A stretch of DNA of 64,000 bases from assembly GCF_015222005.1 (NCBI RefSeq), contig NZ_JADFFL010000004.1:248001-312000 (forward strand). The letters are read 5' to 3'. Below, in pieces: positions 33,467 to 41,782 of this stretch. The notes beneath the pieces were generated by a model. The model did not search any database and was not told the origin of the DNA. It saw only the letters and a list, made by a program, of their open reading frames with translations. The DNA is from Mucilaginibacter myungsuensis (GTDB taxonomy: Bacteria; Bacteroidota; Bacteroidia; Sphingobacteriales; Sphingobacteriaceae). The first letter of the stretch is position 1; every line of letters starts with the position of its first letter. The translations under genes were made by a program, and so were the position numbers.

Positions 33467-35086
33467 ATGCATCATGCCGTTATCCAATACACCTGCCTTT
33501 TAGCTATTATCCTGTTCAGCGTAATGCTGGCGAAGAAGATCAAAGTTGCCTACCCTATCGTTCTGGTACTTATCGGTTTGCCGCTTGGATTTGTACCTTT
33601 CCTGCAAGGGGTAGAGATAGAACCTGACCTGATCTTTGTGATCTTTCTACCACCTTTACTTTACGAGGCAGCCTGGAATACATCATGGAAAGAGCTTTGG
33701 AAATGGCGCCGGCTTATTGCCAGCTTCGCTTTCCCGGTGGTGATATTGACATCGTGCGTGGTAGCTTTTGTATCAGCGGCATTAATACCCGGCTTTACAC
33801 TGGCTACCGGCTTTTTGTTAGGCGGGATCGTTTCCCCTCCCGATGCGGTATCGGCCAGTAGCATCCTAAAAACCATCAAAGTGCCTAAGCGGATGGTATC
33901 CATTGTAGAGGGCGAAAGTTTGCTGAATGATGCATCCAGCTTAGTGGTTTTCCGTTTCGCACTGGCAGCGGTGCTTACCGGCACGTTCAAATTTAGTGAT
34001 GCCGCCTTTGATTTTGTGCTGGTAATAGCAATGGGTATTGCCGTAGGCGTAGCCGTAGCTATGGTGTTTTACTCCATACACCGCTGGTTGCCAACATCCA
34101 CCGAAATGGATGTGGTACTCACTTTCATATCACCTTATGCCATGTATATGCTGGCAGAGGAGTTCCATTTTTCGGGTGTATTGGCCGTGGTGAGCGGAGG
34201 ATTGTTGCTATCGGCACGCAAGCACCAGTTCCTTTCGCACAGTAGTCGCTTACAGAGCGTTAACGTGTGGCAGTCGGTAGCTTTTGTATTGAATGGTATG
34301 GTGTTTATGCTTATCGGACTGGAGTTACCTGTGGTTATCCGCAATCTTGGCCCGGAAGGTATGCCTGATGCTATAAAATATGCGGCTATCATAACCGGCG
34401 TACTGCTCGTAGCGAGGCTTATTTGCACGTTCGGTGCCACAATAGTTACCAGGATCATGAGCCACATCATCACTGTCGCCGATCCTAACCCGGGCTTTAA
34501 ACCATCTATTTTATTAGGCTGGACAGGCATGCGCGGCGTGGTATCCTTAGCTGCTGCACTTAGTATCCCCGTGGCGCTTGATTCCGGAGCGGGTTTCCCT
34601 AACCGGGATATGATCTTGTTCATCACCTTCGCGGTCATCATTGTTACGCTTGTTTTGCAGGGTCTTACCTTGCCCGCTTTAGTGAGATGGGTGAATATGC
34701 CCGACCCTGACGTAACCATCAGTCACGAGCAACAACGCCAACTCATCCAAAAGAAAATGTCGGCCTTGGTGCTGGATGTGATAGATAAGGATTACGCTTA
34801 TCAGGCCCAACAGAACGGGATGATAGCAGCACTTAAACTACGCTATACTACGGATATGGAACTGCTGAAGGATTGGGAGCAGGATGATAACGATCGCCGC
34901 GAGGCCGAATTCTATCAGGATTATTGCCAAATCATGGTGAACTTGTTCACCAAGCAGCGCGACCTGCTACACCAGATAAACAAAGGGGATGACATTGATG
35001 AAGAGATCATTAAACACCAAATGGACCTGATAGATCTGGAAGAGGAAAAGTTTCGCCAGCAATGTGTGATCGGCGAAAACAAGTGA
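33467..35086 (+). CDS. Na+/H+ antiporter, CPA1 family
   Basis: 539 residues. About 12 transmembrane segments in the first 420 residues, starting IQYTCLLAIILFSVML. The conserved CPA1 sites are present: LLGGIVSPPDAVSAS and EGESLLNDASSLVVF with the Asn-Asp ion-binding pair, and GWTGMRGVVSLAAAL in the late helix. A hydrophilic helical C-terminal tail of about 120 residues (RQLIQKKMSALVLDVIDKD onwards) is cytosolic. It expels Na+ (or K+) for protons and helps pH and salt balance. Downstream of the YciE-like gene by 15 nt. Confidence 0.93.
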   Translation: MHHAVIQYTCLLAIILFSVMLAKKIKVAYPIVLVLIGLPLGFVPFLQGVEIEPDLIFVIFLPPLLYEAAWNTSWKELWKWRRLIASFAFPVVILTSCVVAFVSAALIPGFTLATGFLLGGIVSPPDAVSASSILKTIKVPKRMVSIVEGESLLNDASSLVVFRFALAAVLTGTFKFSDAAFDFVLVIAMGIAVGVAVAMVFYSIHRWLPTSTEMDVVLTFISPYAMYMLAEEFHFSGVLAVVSGGLLLSARKHQFLSHSSRLQSVNVWQSVAFVLNGMVFMLIGLELPVVIRNLGPEGMPDAIKYAAIITGVLLVARLICTFGATIVTRIMSHIITVADPNPGFKPSILLGWTGMRGVVSLAAALSIPVALDSGAGFPNRDMILFITFAVIIVTLVLQGLTLPALVRWVNMPDPDVTISHEQQRQLIQKKMSALVLDVIDKDYAYQAQQNGMIAALKLRYTTDMELLKDWEQDDNDRREAEFYQDYCQIMVNLFTKQRDLLHQINKGDDIDEEIIKHQMDLIDLEEEKFRQQCVIGENK

Positions 35087-35121
35087 CCATAGGGGCTGTT
35101 CAGTAATAAAGTAGACATACT

Positions 35122-35544
35122 ATGACGGATCATGCTACCGGCCTCGACCGCTTTATAAAAGCTCAGGAAAATGAATATGCGATAGCTCTTGCCGAGATAA
35201 AGGCAGGCCGAAAACGCAGCCATTGGATGTGGTACATCTTCCCGCAGATAGCAGGCTTGGGGATGAGTGATATGTCGCGTAGGTATGCAATTCGCGACAT
35301 TGAAGAAGCAGATGCCTATCTGCATCATCCGTTACTTGGCGCACGTATCGTAGAAATATCCAACGCTTTAGTACAACTCGATGAGACCGACCCGCATGCG
35401 ATATTCGGCAGCCCCGATGATATGAAACTACGGTCGAGCATGACCTTATTCGCCGCAGTGGAAGGCGCCGATCCCGTGTTCAACAAAGTATTGGATAAAC
35501 TTTTTAAAGGCACACAAGACCAGGAAACATTGACCAAATTATGA
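35122..35544 (+). CDS. DUF1810 domain protein
   Basis: 140 residues. DUF1810 signature: LDRFIKAQENEYAIALAEIKAGRKRSHWMWYIFPQ, then GLGMSDMSRRYAI, and LGARIVEISNALVQL. Cytosolic helical protein, function unknown. Its stop overlaps the next gene by 4 nt (ATGA), a coupled pair. 35 nt after the antiporter. Confidence 0.92.
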   Translation: MTDHATGLDRFIKAQENEYAIALAEIKAGRKRSHWMWYIFPQIAGLGMSDMSRRYAIRDIEEADAYLHHPLLGARIVEISNALVQLDETDPHAIFGSPDDMKLRSSMTLFAAVEGADPVFNKVLDKLFKGTQDQETLTKL

Positions 35545-35729
35545 GCACCAAACGCACCATCCCCTTTGAGCCGGAAGAAATGCCGTTAACACCGGAACGC
35601 CCCGAAATACAGCCGGTGCCCGATGACCCAAGCATCCCTAACATCCCGGAGGAAGCTCCCGGCAAAATGCCGCAGGAATTGCCGCCTGACCCGATGCCGC
35701 AACCGCAAGTGCCGCCTGAGGTACAATAA
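35541..35729 (+). CDS. Small proline-rich protein, translationally coupled to the DUF1810 gene
   Basis: 62 residues, about one-third proline with many Glu and Gln (for example ERPEIQPVPDDPSIPNIPEE), so disordered. The ATGA overlap with the upstream stop supports real translation. No signal peptide or Cys. Function unknown; possibly a flexible partner or linker peptide. Confidence 0.6.
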   Translation: MSTKRTIPFEPEEMPLTPERPEIQPVPDDPSIPNIPEEAPGKMPQELPPDPMPQPQVPPEVQ

Positions 35730-35737
35730 GACCTTTT

Positions 35738-35833
35738 TTGTAGAGATATGATACCTCGTGTTTGCCACTTATACAAAGCATATATGCAGATCGGACCTTT
35801 GTAGCGATAGACATGAGGTATCGTGTCTTTACG
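35738..35833. repeat. Nested palindromic element, family B copy 2
   Basis: Diverged version of 13708-13815: arms GTAGAGATATGATACCTCGT and GACATGAGGTATCGTGTCTT, with the shared centre GCA-ATCGGACCTTTG (the first copy has GTCGGACCTTTG). Confidence 0.7.
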
Positions 35834-35901
35834 GAATTGTTACGACCTATAATTTCCATCATCCCCAATAAAAGCTTAGCTTTAAGGCACACTCTTTAAA
35901 C

Positions 35902-37071
35902 ATGCACCAATACTATCCTAATTTAACAAAACAGCTTGCTGTTGGCTTGGCAATATTTTGCGCTTCGGCAACCTCCGCACAAACGAATCTAAGCCGCAAA
36001 CAGGCCGATGCTTTGGCCACTACCGAATTGGCAGCGCAAATGGCCATCCAAAAACCGAAAGCCGAAGCCGACCGCGACGCTAAGGAGATCAAATACAAAA
36101 ACTTCACGTTGAAATATACTACCCAGATCTTCGGCGAGAAACCTGCCGGAGGCCGTAGCCTTTGGATATCGCTGCATGGTGGTGGCGGCACTACGCCAAA
36201 GGCTAATGACCAGCAATGGGAAAATCAAAAGAAGTTATATCAGCCTGCCGAGGGTGTTTATTTTGTGCCCCGCAGTCCGCAGAACGTTTGGAACATGTGG
36301 CATGACTACCCGATGGACCAGTTCATTGCCGAGATCATTAAGAACGAGGTGGTGCTTGATGATGTGAATCCCGACAAGGTTTACGTGATGGGCTACTCTG
36401 CCGGTGGCGATGGGACGTTTCAGTTAGGTCCGCGCCTGGCGGATCACTGGGCTGCCGTGGCTATGATGGCCGGTCACCCGGGCGATGCTGAGATACTGAA
36501 TTTAAAGAATGTGCCTTTCACCGCCTTTGTTGGTGGTAAGGACGCAGCCTATAAACGTAACGAGCTGGTAGCCCAGTGGGGCAAGCGGATGGACAGCTTG
36601 TCCGCAACCTACAAAGGCAGTTTTATACACGACACTCACGTTTATCCAGACATGCCGCACTGGATGGGCCGTAAGGACACCATTGCCCTGCCGTGGATGG
36701 CCGCCTACACCCGCGATGCCTTGCCTAAGGACGTGATCTGGGTTCAGGATGATATTTTGCGTGATCAGTTCTATTGGTTAGGGCGCCCGTTGGATGGTGC
36801 CAAACAAGGCCAAATGGCAAGGGTTGCTGTTAAGGGTAATGATATCGACGTTATTGAAAACACCAACAACATACTCTACATCTACCTGAACGACCAGCTA
36901 CTTAACCTGGATAAGAAAGTGACCGTAAGCATCCATGGTAAAAAAGCATTCAGCGCTAAAGTTGCGCGTAATACATCGGTGATCAAAGAGACCGTAGGTA
37001 TGCGTATGGATAAGAGCCTGATCTTTAGCGGTAAGTTAATGATCAAAGATGGTAAGGTGAGCGTGATGTAA
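35902..37071 (+). CDS. Secreted alpha/beta hydrolase (PHB-depolymerase/esterase-like)
   Basis: 389 residues with a signal peptide (QLAVGLAIFCASATSAQT). Esterase_PHB-like fold: SLWISLHGGGGTTPKAND (oxyanion-hole HGGG), the nucleophile elbow VYVMGYSAGGDGTFQLG with Ser in GYSAG, and late HVYPDMPHWMGRKD supplying the probable His. The C-terminal 100 residues form an extra beta domain. Substrate unknown; an ester or acyl-sugar is plausible. Ends before a bidirectional terminator. Confidence 0.88.
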   Translation: MHQYYPNLTKQLAVGLAIFCASATSAQTNLSRKQADALATTELAAQMAIQKPKAEADRDAKEIKYKNFTLKYTTQIFGEKPAGGRSLWISLHGGGGTTPKANDQQWENQKKLYQPAEGVYFVPRSPQNVWNMWHDYPMDQFIAEIIKNEVVLDDVNPDKVYVMGYSAGGDGTFQLGPRLADHWAAVAMMAGHPGDAEILNLKNVPFTAFVGGKDAAYKRNELVAQWGKRMDSLSATYKGSFIHDTHVYPDMPHWMGRKDTIALPWMAAYTRDALPKDVIWVQDDILRDQFYWLGRPLDGAKQGQMARVAVKGNDIDVIENTNNILYIYLNDQLLNLDKKVTVSIHGKKAFSAKVARNTSVIKETVGMRMDKSLIFSGKLMIKDGKVSVM

Positions 37072-37108
37072 GGTGGTATAAATTAACCGATCACCGTTAA
37101 CAGTAAAT

Positions 37109-37148
37109 AAAAAGAGCGACACACATCGAATTGCGTGTCGCTCTTTTT
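37109..37148. terminator. Bidirectional terminator between the esterase and CBM9-like genes
   Basis: AAAAAGAGCGACAC (37109-37122) pairs exactly with GTGTCGCTCTTTTT (37135-37148), a 14-bp stem with a 12-nt loop. The genes on both sides converge here. Confidence 0.9.
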
Positions 37149-37154
37149 ATTTGG

Positions 37155-37973
37155 CTACTTCTTTGCTAAGGTATAGCTCCCCGAGAGGTCTGTGGCATTG
37201 AACAAACTTTGAAAATCGCCACCGCCCGATCCATGCATGACCACCTGTACCCCGGGCATACTCGCTAATGAGGATGCGCTTTGCTTTACGCCGTTAACCG
37301 TCACCTGCATTGCGCCCATATTCATGCCCGGCAACATCAGGTTATACTTAAAAACCCCGCCAATAATGAGGTGATTAATGTATTTTAAGGGAATGGCTAC
37401 CTCGCAATTAAGTGCACGGTTAGCATCTAATTTAACGGCCTGCTTAATATCATATTCGTTATAGACAGAGATGGTGGTATCGGCGATATCTTTTACTCCG
37501 GTAAAATTAATATCCTTAATAGCGCCATTGATCTGCGCGTTAAGGGCTGCTATCAGTGAGTCGGTCTTTGCATCTTTATCCTTCAACTTTTGTGACACGC
37601 TGCCCCTGCCGGTCGGCTGCACCAACATACCCGACAGCACGACCGGCTGATCTGCTTTGTTAGCTCCTATTATCTTTAATTTAAAGCCGCCGCTGAGTAT
37701 TTTGTTAATGGTCGGGCCGTCGGTGACCTGAATAGCCAGGTACAGGTTATCATCGTCATTAGCTATCGTGTAAGCAATAGACGTAGCACCGTTCTTAGCC
37801 TCAAATTTGTCGTTCCACTCGGTGGTCTTACCGTCGATCTTGATCCCGGCAGGCGCATAAACGCTTGTCTTTTGCACATTAGGCAATTTCTGCGCGAACA
37901 GATTGGCCCTGAACAGGCATACCAATAACATCAGGATGGCGAGCAATAGAATCGTTTTGTTTTTCATAGACAT
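37155..37973 (-). CDS. Secreted CBM9-like protein, paralogue B
   Basis: 272 residues with a signal peptide (ILLLAILMLLVCLFRANLFAQ). The first domain IDGKTTEWNDKF...YTIANDDDNLYLAIQVTD is CBM9/DOMON-like. It closely matches the gene at 12912-13700 over its whole length, with an added Gly/Ser-rich stretch near the end (VVMHGSGGGDFQSLF). Start could be ATG 37973 or 37967. Its promoter carries an almost perfect long palindrome. Function unknown. Confidence 0.8.
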   Translation of the reverse strand: MSMKNKTILLLAILMLLVCLFRANLFAQKLPNVQKTSVYAPAGIKIDGKTTEWNDKFEAKNGATSIAYTIANDDDNLYLAIQVTDGPTINKILSGGFKLKIIGANKADQPVVLSGMLVQPTGRGSVSQKLKDKDAKTDSLIAALNAQINGAIKDINFTGVKDIADTTISVYNEYDIKQAVKLDANRALNCEVAIPLKYINHLIIGGVFKYNLMLPGMNMGAMQVTVNGVKQSASSLASMPGVQVVMHGSGGGDFQSLFNATDLSGSYTLAKK

Positions 37974-38007
37974 TGTATTGTGGGGTTTATTTGATAACAG
38001 AAGGATA

Positions 38008-38032
38008 CAAATCTACGAATATTTCGTAGATT
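38008..38032 (-). promoter_or_regulatory. Promoter box covered by a 10-3-10 palindrome, upstream of paralogue B
   Basis: AATCTACGAA (38010-38019), TAT, TTCGTAGATT (38023-38032) is a perfect 23-bp palindrome. It overlaps the minus-strand -7 box TAGATTTG (38008-38015), about 35 nt before the start codon. Placement indicates a repressor or activator site. No obvious -33 box. The paralogue at 12912 has no matching site. Confidence 0.65.
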
Positions 38033-38076
38033 AAGAATTTGTAGCGTGATCATTACAAATGGCTATGAAATACTTT

Positions 38077-38209
38077 TAATTCCCTCCTTGGGGAGGGGTG
38101 CGGTTGATAATGAGCGCAAAGGCAGGGAGGGGTTAGCCACGATGCAAAGCGACGAAACCCCTCCCTGCCACTTCTCATCTCCTCGCGCCCCTCCCCAAGG
38201 AGGGAATTA
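38077..38209. repeat. Palindromic element with 22-bp perfect ends, family F copy 2
   Basis: Ends 38077-38098 and 38188-38209 are exact reverse complements (TAATTCCCTCCTTGGGGAGG core). Contains GGGAGGGGTTAGCCACGATG, shared with 28660-28812. Fills the space between amn and the CBM9-like gene. Apparent reading frames through it are repeat-derived. Confidence 0.8.
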
Positions 38210-38268
38210 TAAAAAACAAAAGCCCCAAAGCTTACGCTCCGAGGCTTCTAAAAATAACTTTTATCTTT

Positions 38269-39129
38269 TTAGAATTTCAGGTGTTTCACCGTCAATCCGT
38301 TATTAATGAGTTGTTTTAAAGACTCGATACCGATACGTAAGTGTGTCTCCACATATTGCTCGGTCACTTTTGAGTCGCTCTCGGCGGTCTTTACACCTTC
38401 GGGGATCATTGGCTGATCTGACACTAACAACAATGCTCCGGTCGGGATCTTGTTAGCAAAACCTGTGGTGAAGATGGTTGCTGTTTCCATGTCAATAGCC
38501 ATGGCGCGCAGCGTCTTCAGATATTTCTTAAATTCCTTATCATGCTCCCAAACGCGGCGGTTGGTGGTGTAGCATGTACCGGTCCAGTAGTCGCGGCCTA
38601 ATTCGCGCATGGTGGTCGATATCGCTTTTTGCAAGGCGAATGATGGTAGTGCCGGCACCTCAGCAGGTAAGTAATCGTTTGATGTACCTTCCCCACGAAT
38701 AGCCGCTATAGGCAAAATGTAATCTCCTACGTTGTTCTTCTTTTTTAAGCCGCCACATTTTCCAAGAAAGATAACTGCCTTGGGTTTGATGGCGGTCAGC
38801 AGGTCCATTACCGTGGCCGCTACCGAACTCCCCATACCAAAGTTGATGATGGTGATGCCGTTGGCTGTAACGCTCTGCATTGGCTTATCCAGACCCATGA
38901 TGGGTGCGTTGTCGTTCCACTCCGAGAACATGCCCAAGTACTTTGAGAAGTTAGTAAGGATAATGTAGCCTCCAAAATCGGCCAGGGTGCGGCCCGTGTA
39001 ACGCGGTAACCAGTTGGCTACAATGCTTTCTTTGGTTTTTAATCCACTACGGATCGGAGTTGATACTTCTTTAGGTTGCGGTGTCTCGTTGGCGATCGCG
39101 TCTTTTTTTACTTCTTTTTCTTCGTTCAT
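38269..39129 (-). CDS. amn: AMP nucleosidase (short Bacteroidota form)
   Basis: Hydrolyses AMP to adenine and ribose 5-phosphate. 286 residues, the shorter form without the regulatory N-terminal domain of E. coli Amn. Nucleoside-phosphorylase fold: TIINFGMGSSVAATVMDLL, AVIFLGKCGGLKKKNNVGDYILP, IRGEGTSNDYLP, the MDMET-like AMAIDMETATIF, and LLLVSDQPMIPEGVK with the catalytic Asp. Start ATG at 39129; the first 30 residues are charged and probably disordered. No neighbour on the same transcript is evident. Confidence 0.9.
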   Translation of the reverse strand: MNEEKEVKKDAIANETPQPKEVSTPIRSGLKTKESIVANWLPRYTGRTLADFGGYIILTNFSKYLGMFSEWNDNAPIMGLDKPMQSVTANGITIINFGMGSSVAATVMDLLTAIKPKAVIFLGKCGGLKKKNNVGDYILPIAAIRGEGTSNDYLPAEVPALPSFALQKAISTTMRELGRDYWTGTCYTTNRRVWEHDKEFKKYLKTLRAMAIDMETATIFTTGFANKIPTGALLLVSDQPMIPEGVKTAESDSKVTEQYVETHLRIGIESLKQLINNGLTVKHLKF

Positions 39130-39251
39130 AATTTTGCTCTCCTGTCCCCTCCTTTAGGGGAATAATTATATATGATATTTGTTAATTCGATCGTTGTTGG
39201 TGGTTGCCTGACCGTCGCGGTCGGGTGTGTGCACCAAGTTGTTGCGCAACC

Positions 39252-39382
39252 CTAAATCGCGCTTCCCCTCTTGAGAGGGGCCAGGGGTGTGTTCGTCGTA
39301 TGCATGGCCTGCGAAAGGACAAACCCCTATGAAAGTCAGTGCGGTTGGTTCGTTCGGTGCGTCCTCTCTCAAGAGAGGAAAC
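39252..39382. repeat. Palindromic intergenic repeat, family E copy 2
   Basis: CCCCTCTTGAGAGGGG near the left and CCTCTCTCAAGAGAGG at the right, with CAGGGGTGTGTTCGTCGT between. Related to 2192-2316. It accounts for the middle of the 362-nt gap 39130-39491; the rest is AT-rich with no gene. Confidence 0.65.
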
Positions 39383-39491
39383 CTTGGTTTATAACATCCG
39401 AACGAAACCTCCGGATACAACAAACCCCGGCGTTTCACCAGGGCTTATTATGCTTGCATAGCAAAAGTACGATTTCATTTTGGAATTCGTG

Positions 39492-40730
39492 TTAAGCTAC
39501 CTTTAATTTCTTGATATCTGATTTCTCGAACTTCTCTAAAGCGTAGTCCAAATTAACCGTAAGACGTTTTACATCCTTCTTGCTCGGGAACTCGAACATG
39601 GCATCTATCATGATCGCCTCGCATATCGAGCGCAAGCCACGGGCACCTAATTTAAACTCCATCGCTTTATCAACAATAAAGTCTAAAACGTCATCCTCAA
39701 AGTCAAGCTTTACACCTTCGTAATCGAACAGTTTTTTATACTGTTTCAATAACGAATTTTTCGGCTCGGTCAAGATGTTGTGTAGCGCTTCGCGATCAAG
39801 CGGATTCAAGTAGGTCAGCACCGGTAAACGACCGATCAGCTCAGGTATCAACCCGAACGATTTAAGATCTTGCGGGGTGATGTATTTGTACAGGTTCTTC
39901 AGATCCACATCACCTTCGTCATTCCTCATTTTGTAACCCACGGTTTGGGTACGTAACCTGCCGGCTATCTTTTTATCTATACCATCAAATGCGCCACCGC
40001 AAATGAACAAGATATTGCTGGTGTTGACGGTGATCATCTTCTGATCGGGATGCTTACGGCCACCCTGAGGCGGTACGTTAACCATCGTTCCTTCTAATAT
40101 TTTCAATAAAGCCTGCTGAACACCCTCGCCAGATACGTCGCGGGTGATAGAAGCATTATCGCTTTTACGGGCTATCTTATCCACCTCGTCAATGTAAACG
40201 ATACCTTTTTCAGCAGCGGTCACATCGTAATCTGCATTTTGTAACAGACGGGTAAGGATGCTTTCAACGTCCTCGCCTACGTAACCGGCCTCGGTGAGTA
40301 CGGTAGCGTCGCAAATACAAAAAGGAACGTTAAGGATCTTAGCAATGGTTTTGGCCAGTAAGGTTTTGCCTGTACCGGTCTCCCCAACCATTACGATGTT
40401 CGATTTTTCAATCTCTACATCGTCCTTCTCCACACGTTGGTTAAGGCGTTTGTAATGATTATACACCGCGACAGAAAGTACTTTTTTGGCATCGTCCTGA
40501 CCGATGATGTATTGATCAAGGTGCGATTTTATCTCCGCCGGTTTCAGTATAGACGGCGCTGCCGGAGAAGATTTTACTTTGCGAACCTTCAACTCTTCAG
40601 CCAAGATCTCGTTAGCCTGGTTAACACATTTATCACAAATGTGCGCATCAAGCCCGGCGATCAGCATCAGGGAATCCTGTTTGCCTGCTCCGCAAAATGA
40701 GCATCTGATCTCCTTGCTGTTTTTAGTCAT
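39492..40730 (-). CDS. clpX: ATP-dependent Clp protease ATP-binding subunit ClpX
   Basis: Hexameric AAA+ unfoldase that feeds substrates to ClpP. 412 residues. N-terminal C4 zinc finger CSFCGAGKQ...HICDKCV, Walker [12 protein letters not shown], Walker [13 protein letters not shown], the pore and ClpP-docking region ([11 protein letters not shown]), and sensor 2 [13 protein letters not shown]. Usual length. It follows clpP on the same strand after 111 nt, and tig lies upstream, the conserved tig-clpP-clpX order. Confidence 0.98.
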   Translation of the reverse strand: MTKNSKEIRCSFCGAGKQDSLMLIAGLDAHICDKCVNQANEILAEELKVRKVKSSPAAPSILKPAEIKSHLDQYIIGQDDAKKVLSVAVYNHYKRLNQRVEKDDVEIEKSNIVMVGETGTGKTLLAKTIAKILNVPFCICDATVLTEAGYVGEDVESILTRLLQNADYDVTAAEKGIVYIDEVDKIARKSDNASITRDVSGEGVQQALLKILEGTMVNVPPQGGRKHPDQKMITVNTSNILFICGGAFDGIDKKIAGRLRTQTVGYKMRNDEGDVDLKNLYKYITPQDLKSFGLIPELIGRLPVLTYLNPLDREALHNILTEPKNSLLKQYKKLFDYEGVKLDFEDDVLDFIVDKAMEFKLGARGLRSICEAIMIDAMFEFPSKKDVKRLTVNLDYALEKFEKSDIKKLKVA

Positions 40731-40841
40731 AGTTGAAGGGGTTTTATAACAAAGTTAAATAATTACATATAAATATACAATTATTAAGGGTTAATGGTTT
40801 TGCCACCACCACCCTTAATAATTATATCATAAACCTCCGTC

Positions 40842-41567
40842 TTATTTCTCGCTGCCGGAGCGTAAGATCTCGTCAACCATACCAAAGGCTTTTGCCTCTT
40901 CGGCTATCATCCAGTGGTCACGGTCTGATGCATCCCAAACTTGTTGGTATGGTGTACCTGAGTGTTTAGAGATGATCTCGTACAATTCTTGTTTCAATTT
41001 AGCGATCTCGCGCGCGGTGATCTCAATGTCAGACGCCTGACCTTGCGCACCGCCCATCGGTTGGTGGATCATTACGCGTGAGTGTGGTAACGCGGCGCGT
41101 TTGCCATCGGTACCGGCACAAAGCAATACCGCTGCCATTGATGCTGCCATACCTGTACAGATGGTAGCCACATCATTACTGATGAATTGCATAGTATCAT
41201 AAATACCTAAACCTGCATAAACCGAACCACCCGGCGAGTTAATGTAGATCTGGATATCACGTTTAGCATCGGCAGATTGTAAGAATAATAGCTGGGCTTG
41301 AATGATATTTGCATTTTGATCGTAGATAGCGTCACCTAAAAAGATGATACGGTCCATCATTAAACGTGAGAATACGTCCATCGCCTGTACATTTAGTTGG
41401 CGCTCCTCTAAGATATAGGGCGTCATCGCCACAGGATGGTTCCTGCTGATGGCCGATGGCATAGCGCTTCTGTCGACACCAGAGATGAACTGATCTACAG
41501 CGATGCTATTAATGCGGTGATGCTTTACCGCGTATTTTCTGAACTCGTCTTTATTAATTTGATCCAT
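40842..41567 (-). CDS. clpP: ATP-dependent Clp protease proteolytic subunit ClpP
   Basis: Tetradecameric serine protease partner of ClpX. 241 residues, longer than the usual 190-210 because of an N-terminal leader of about 35 residues before MTPYILEERQLN. Catalytic Ser in CTGMAASMAAVLLC, His in SRVMIHQPMGGAQGQ, Asp in DRDHWM. Start ATG at 41567. Separated from tig by a terminator-like hairpin, so it may have its own promoter. Confidence 0.97.
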   Translation of the reverse strand: MDQINKDEFRKYAVKHHRINSIAVDQFISGVDRSAMPSAISRNHPVAMTPYILEERQLNVQAMDVFSRLMMDRIIFLGDAIYDQNANIIQAQLLFLQSADAKRDIQIYINSPGGSVYAGLGIYDTMQFISNDVATICTGMAASMAAVLLCAGTDGKRAALPHSRVMIHQPMGGAQGQASDIEITAREIAKLKQELYEIISKHSGTPYQQVWDASDRDHWMIAEEAKAFGMVDEILRSGSEK

Positions 41568-41666
41568 TGGTATTGGTGTTTTGTTGGGTTTCGTCCCGGG
41601 TAAATATAATTGTTAGTTGAATACTTATTAATGCATAAGGTTTGCGCAAAGTAAAATTATTTGGAC

Positions 41667-41696
41667 AAAAAAAAGCAACTCCGTAGGGAATTGCTT
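41667..41696 (-). terminator. Terminator downstream of tig
   Basis: On the minus strand AAGCAATTCC pairs with GGAGTTGCTT (one G-U), loop of 4, followed by eight U's. It lies between tig and clpP; the 41710-41785 stretch before it holds 'aagtc/gactt' repeats like those at 15357. Confidence 0.8.
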
Positions 41697-41782
41697 TTTG
41701 GTGATATTATCTAAGTCCGAAGCCGATAGTCGTAAGTCTAAAGTCTTTTCTTACTTCTTACTTAAGACTTTGAACTTAAGAC

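Noticed and set aside
38046-38306. Plus-strand reading frame of 86 codons
   Set aside because: It runs through a palindromic repeat and into the antisense of amn; no family match and no promoter.
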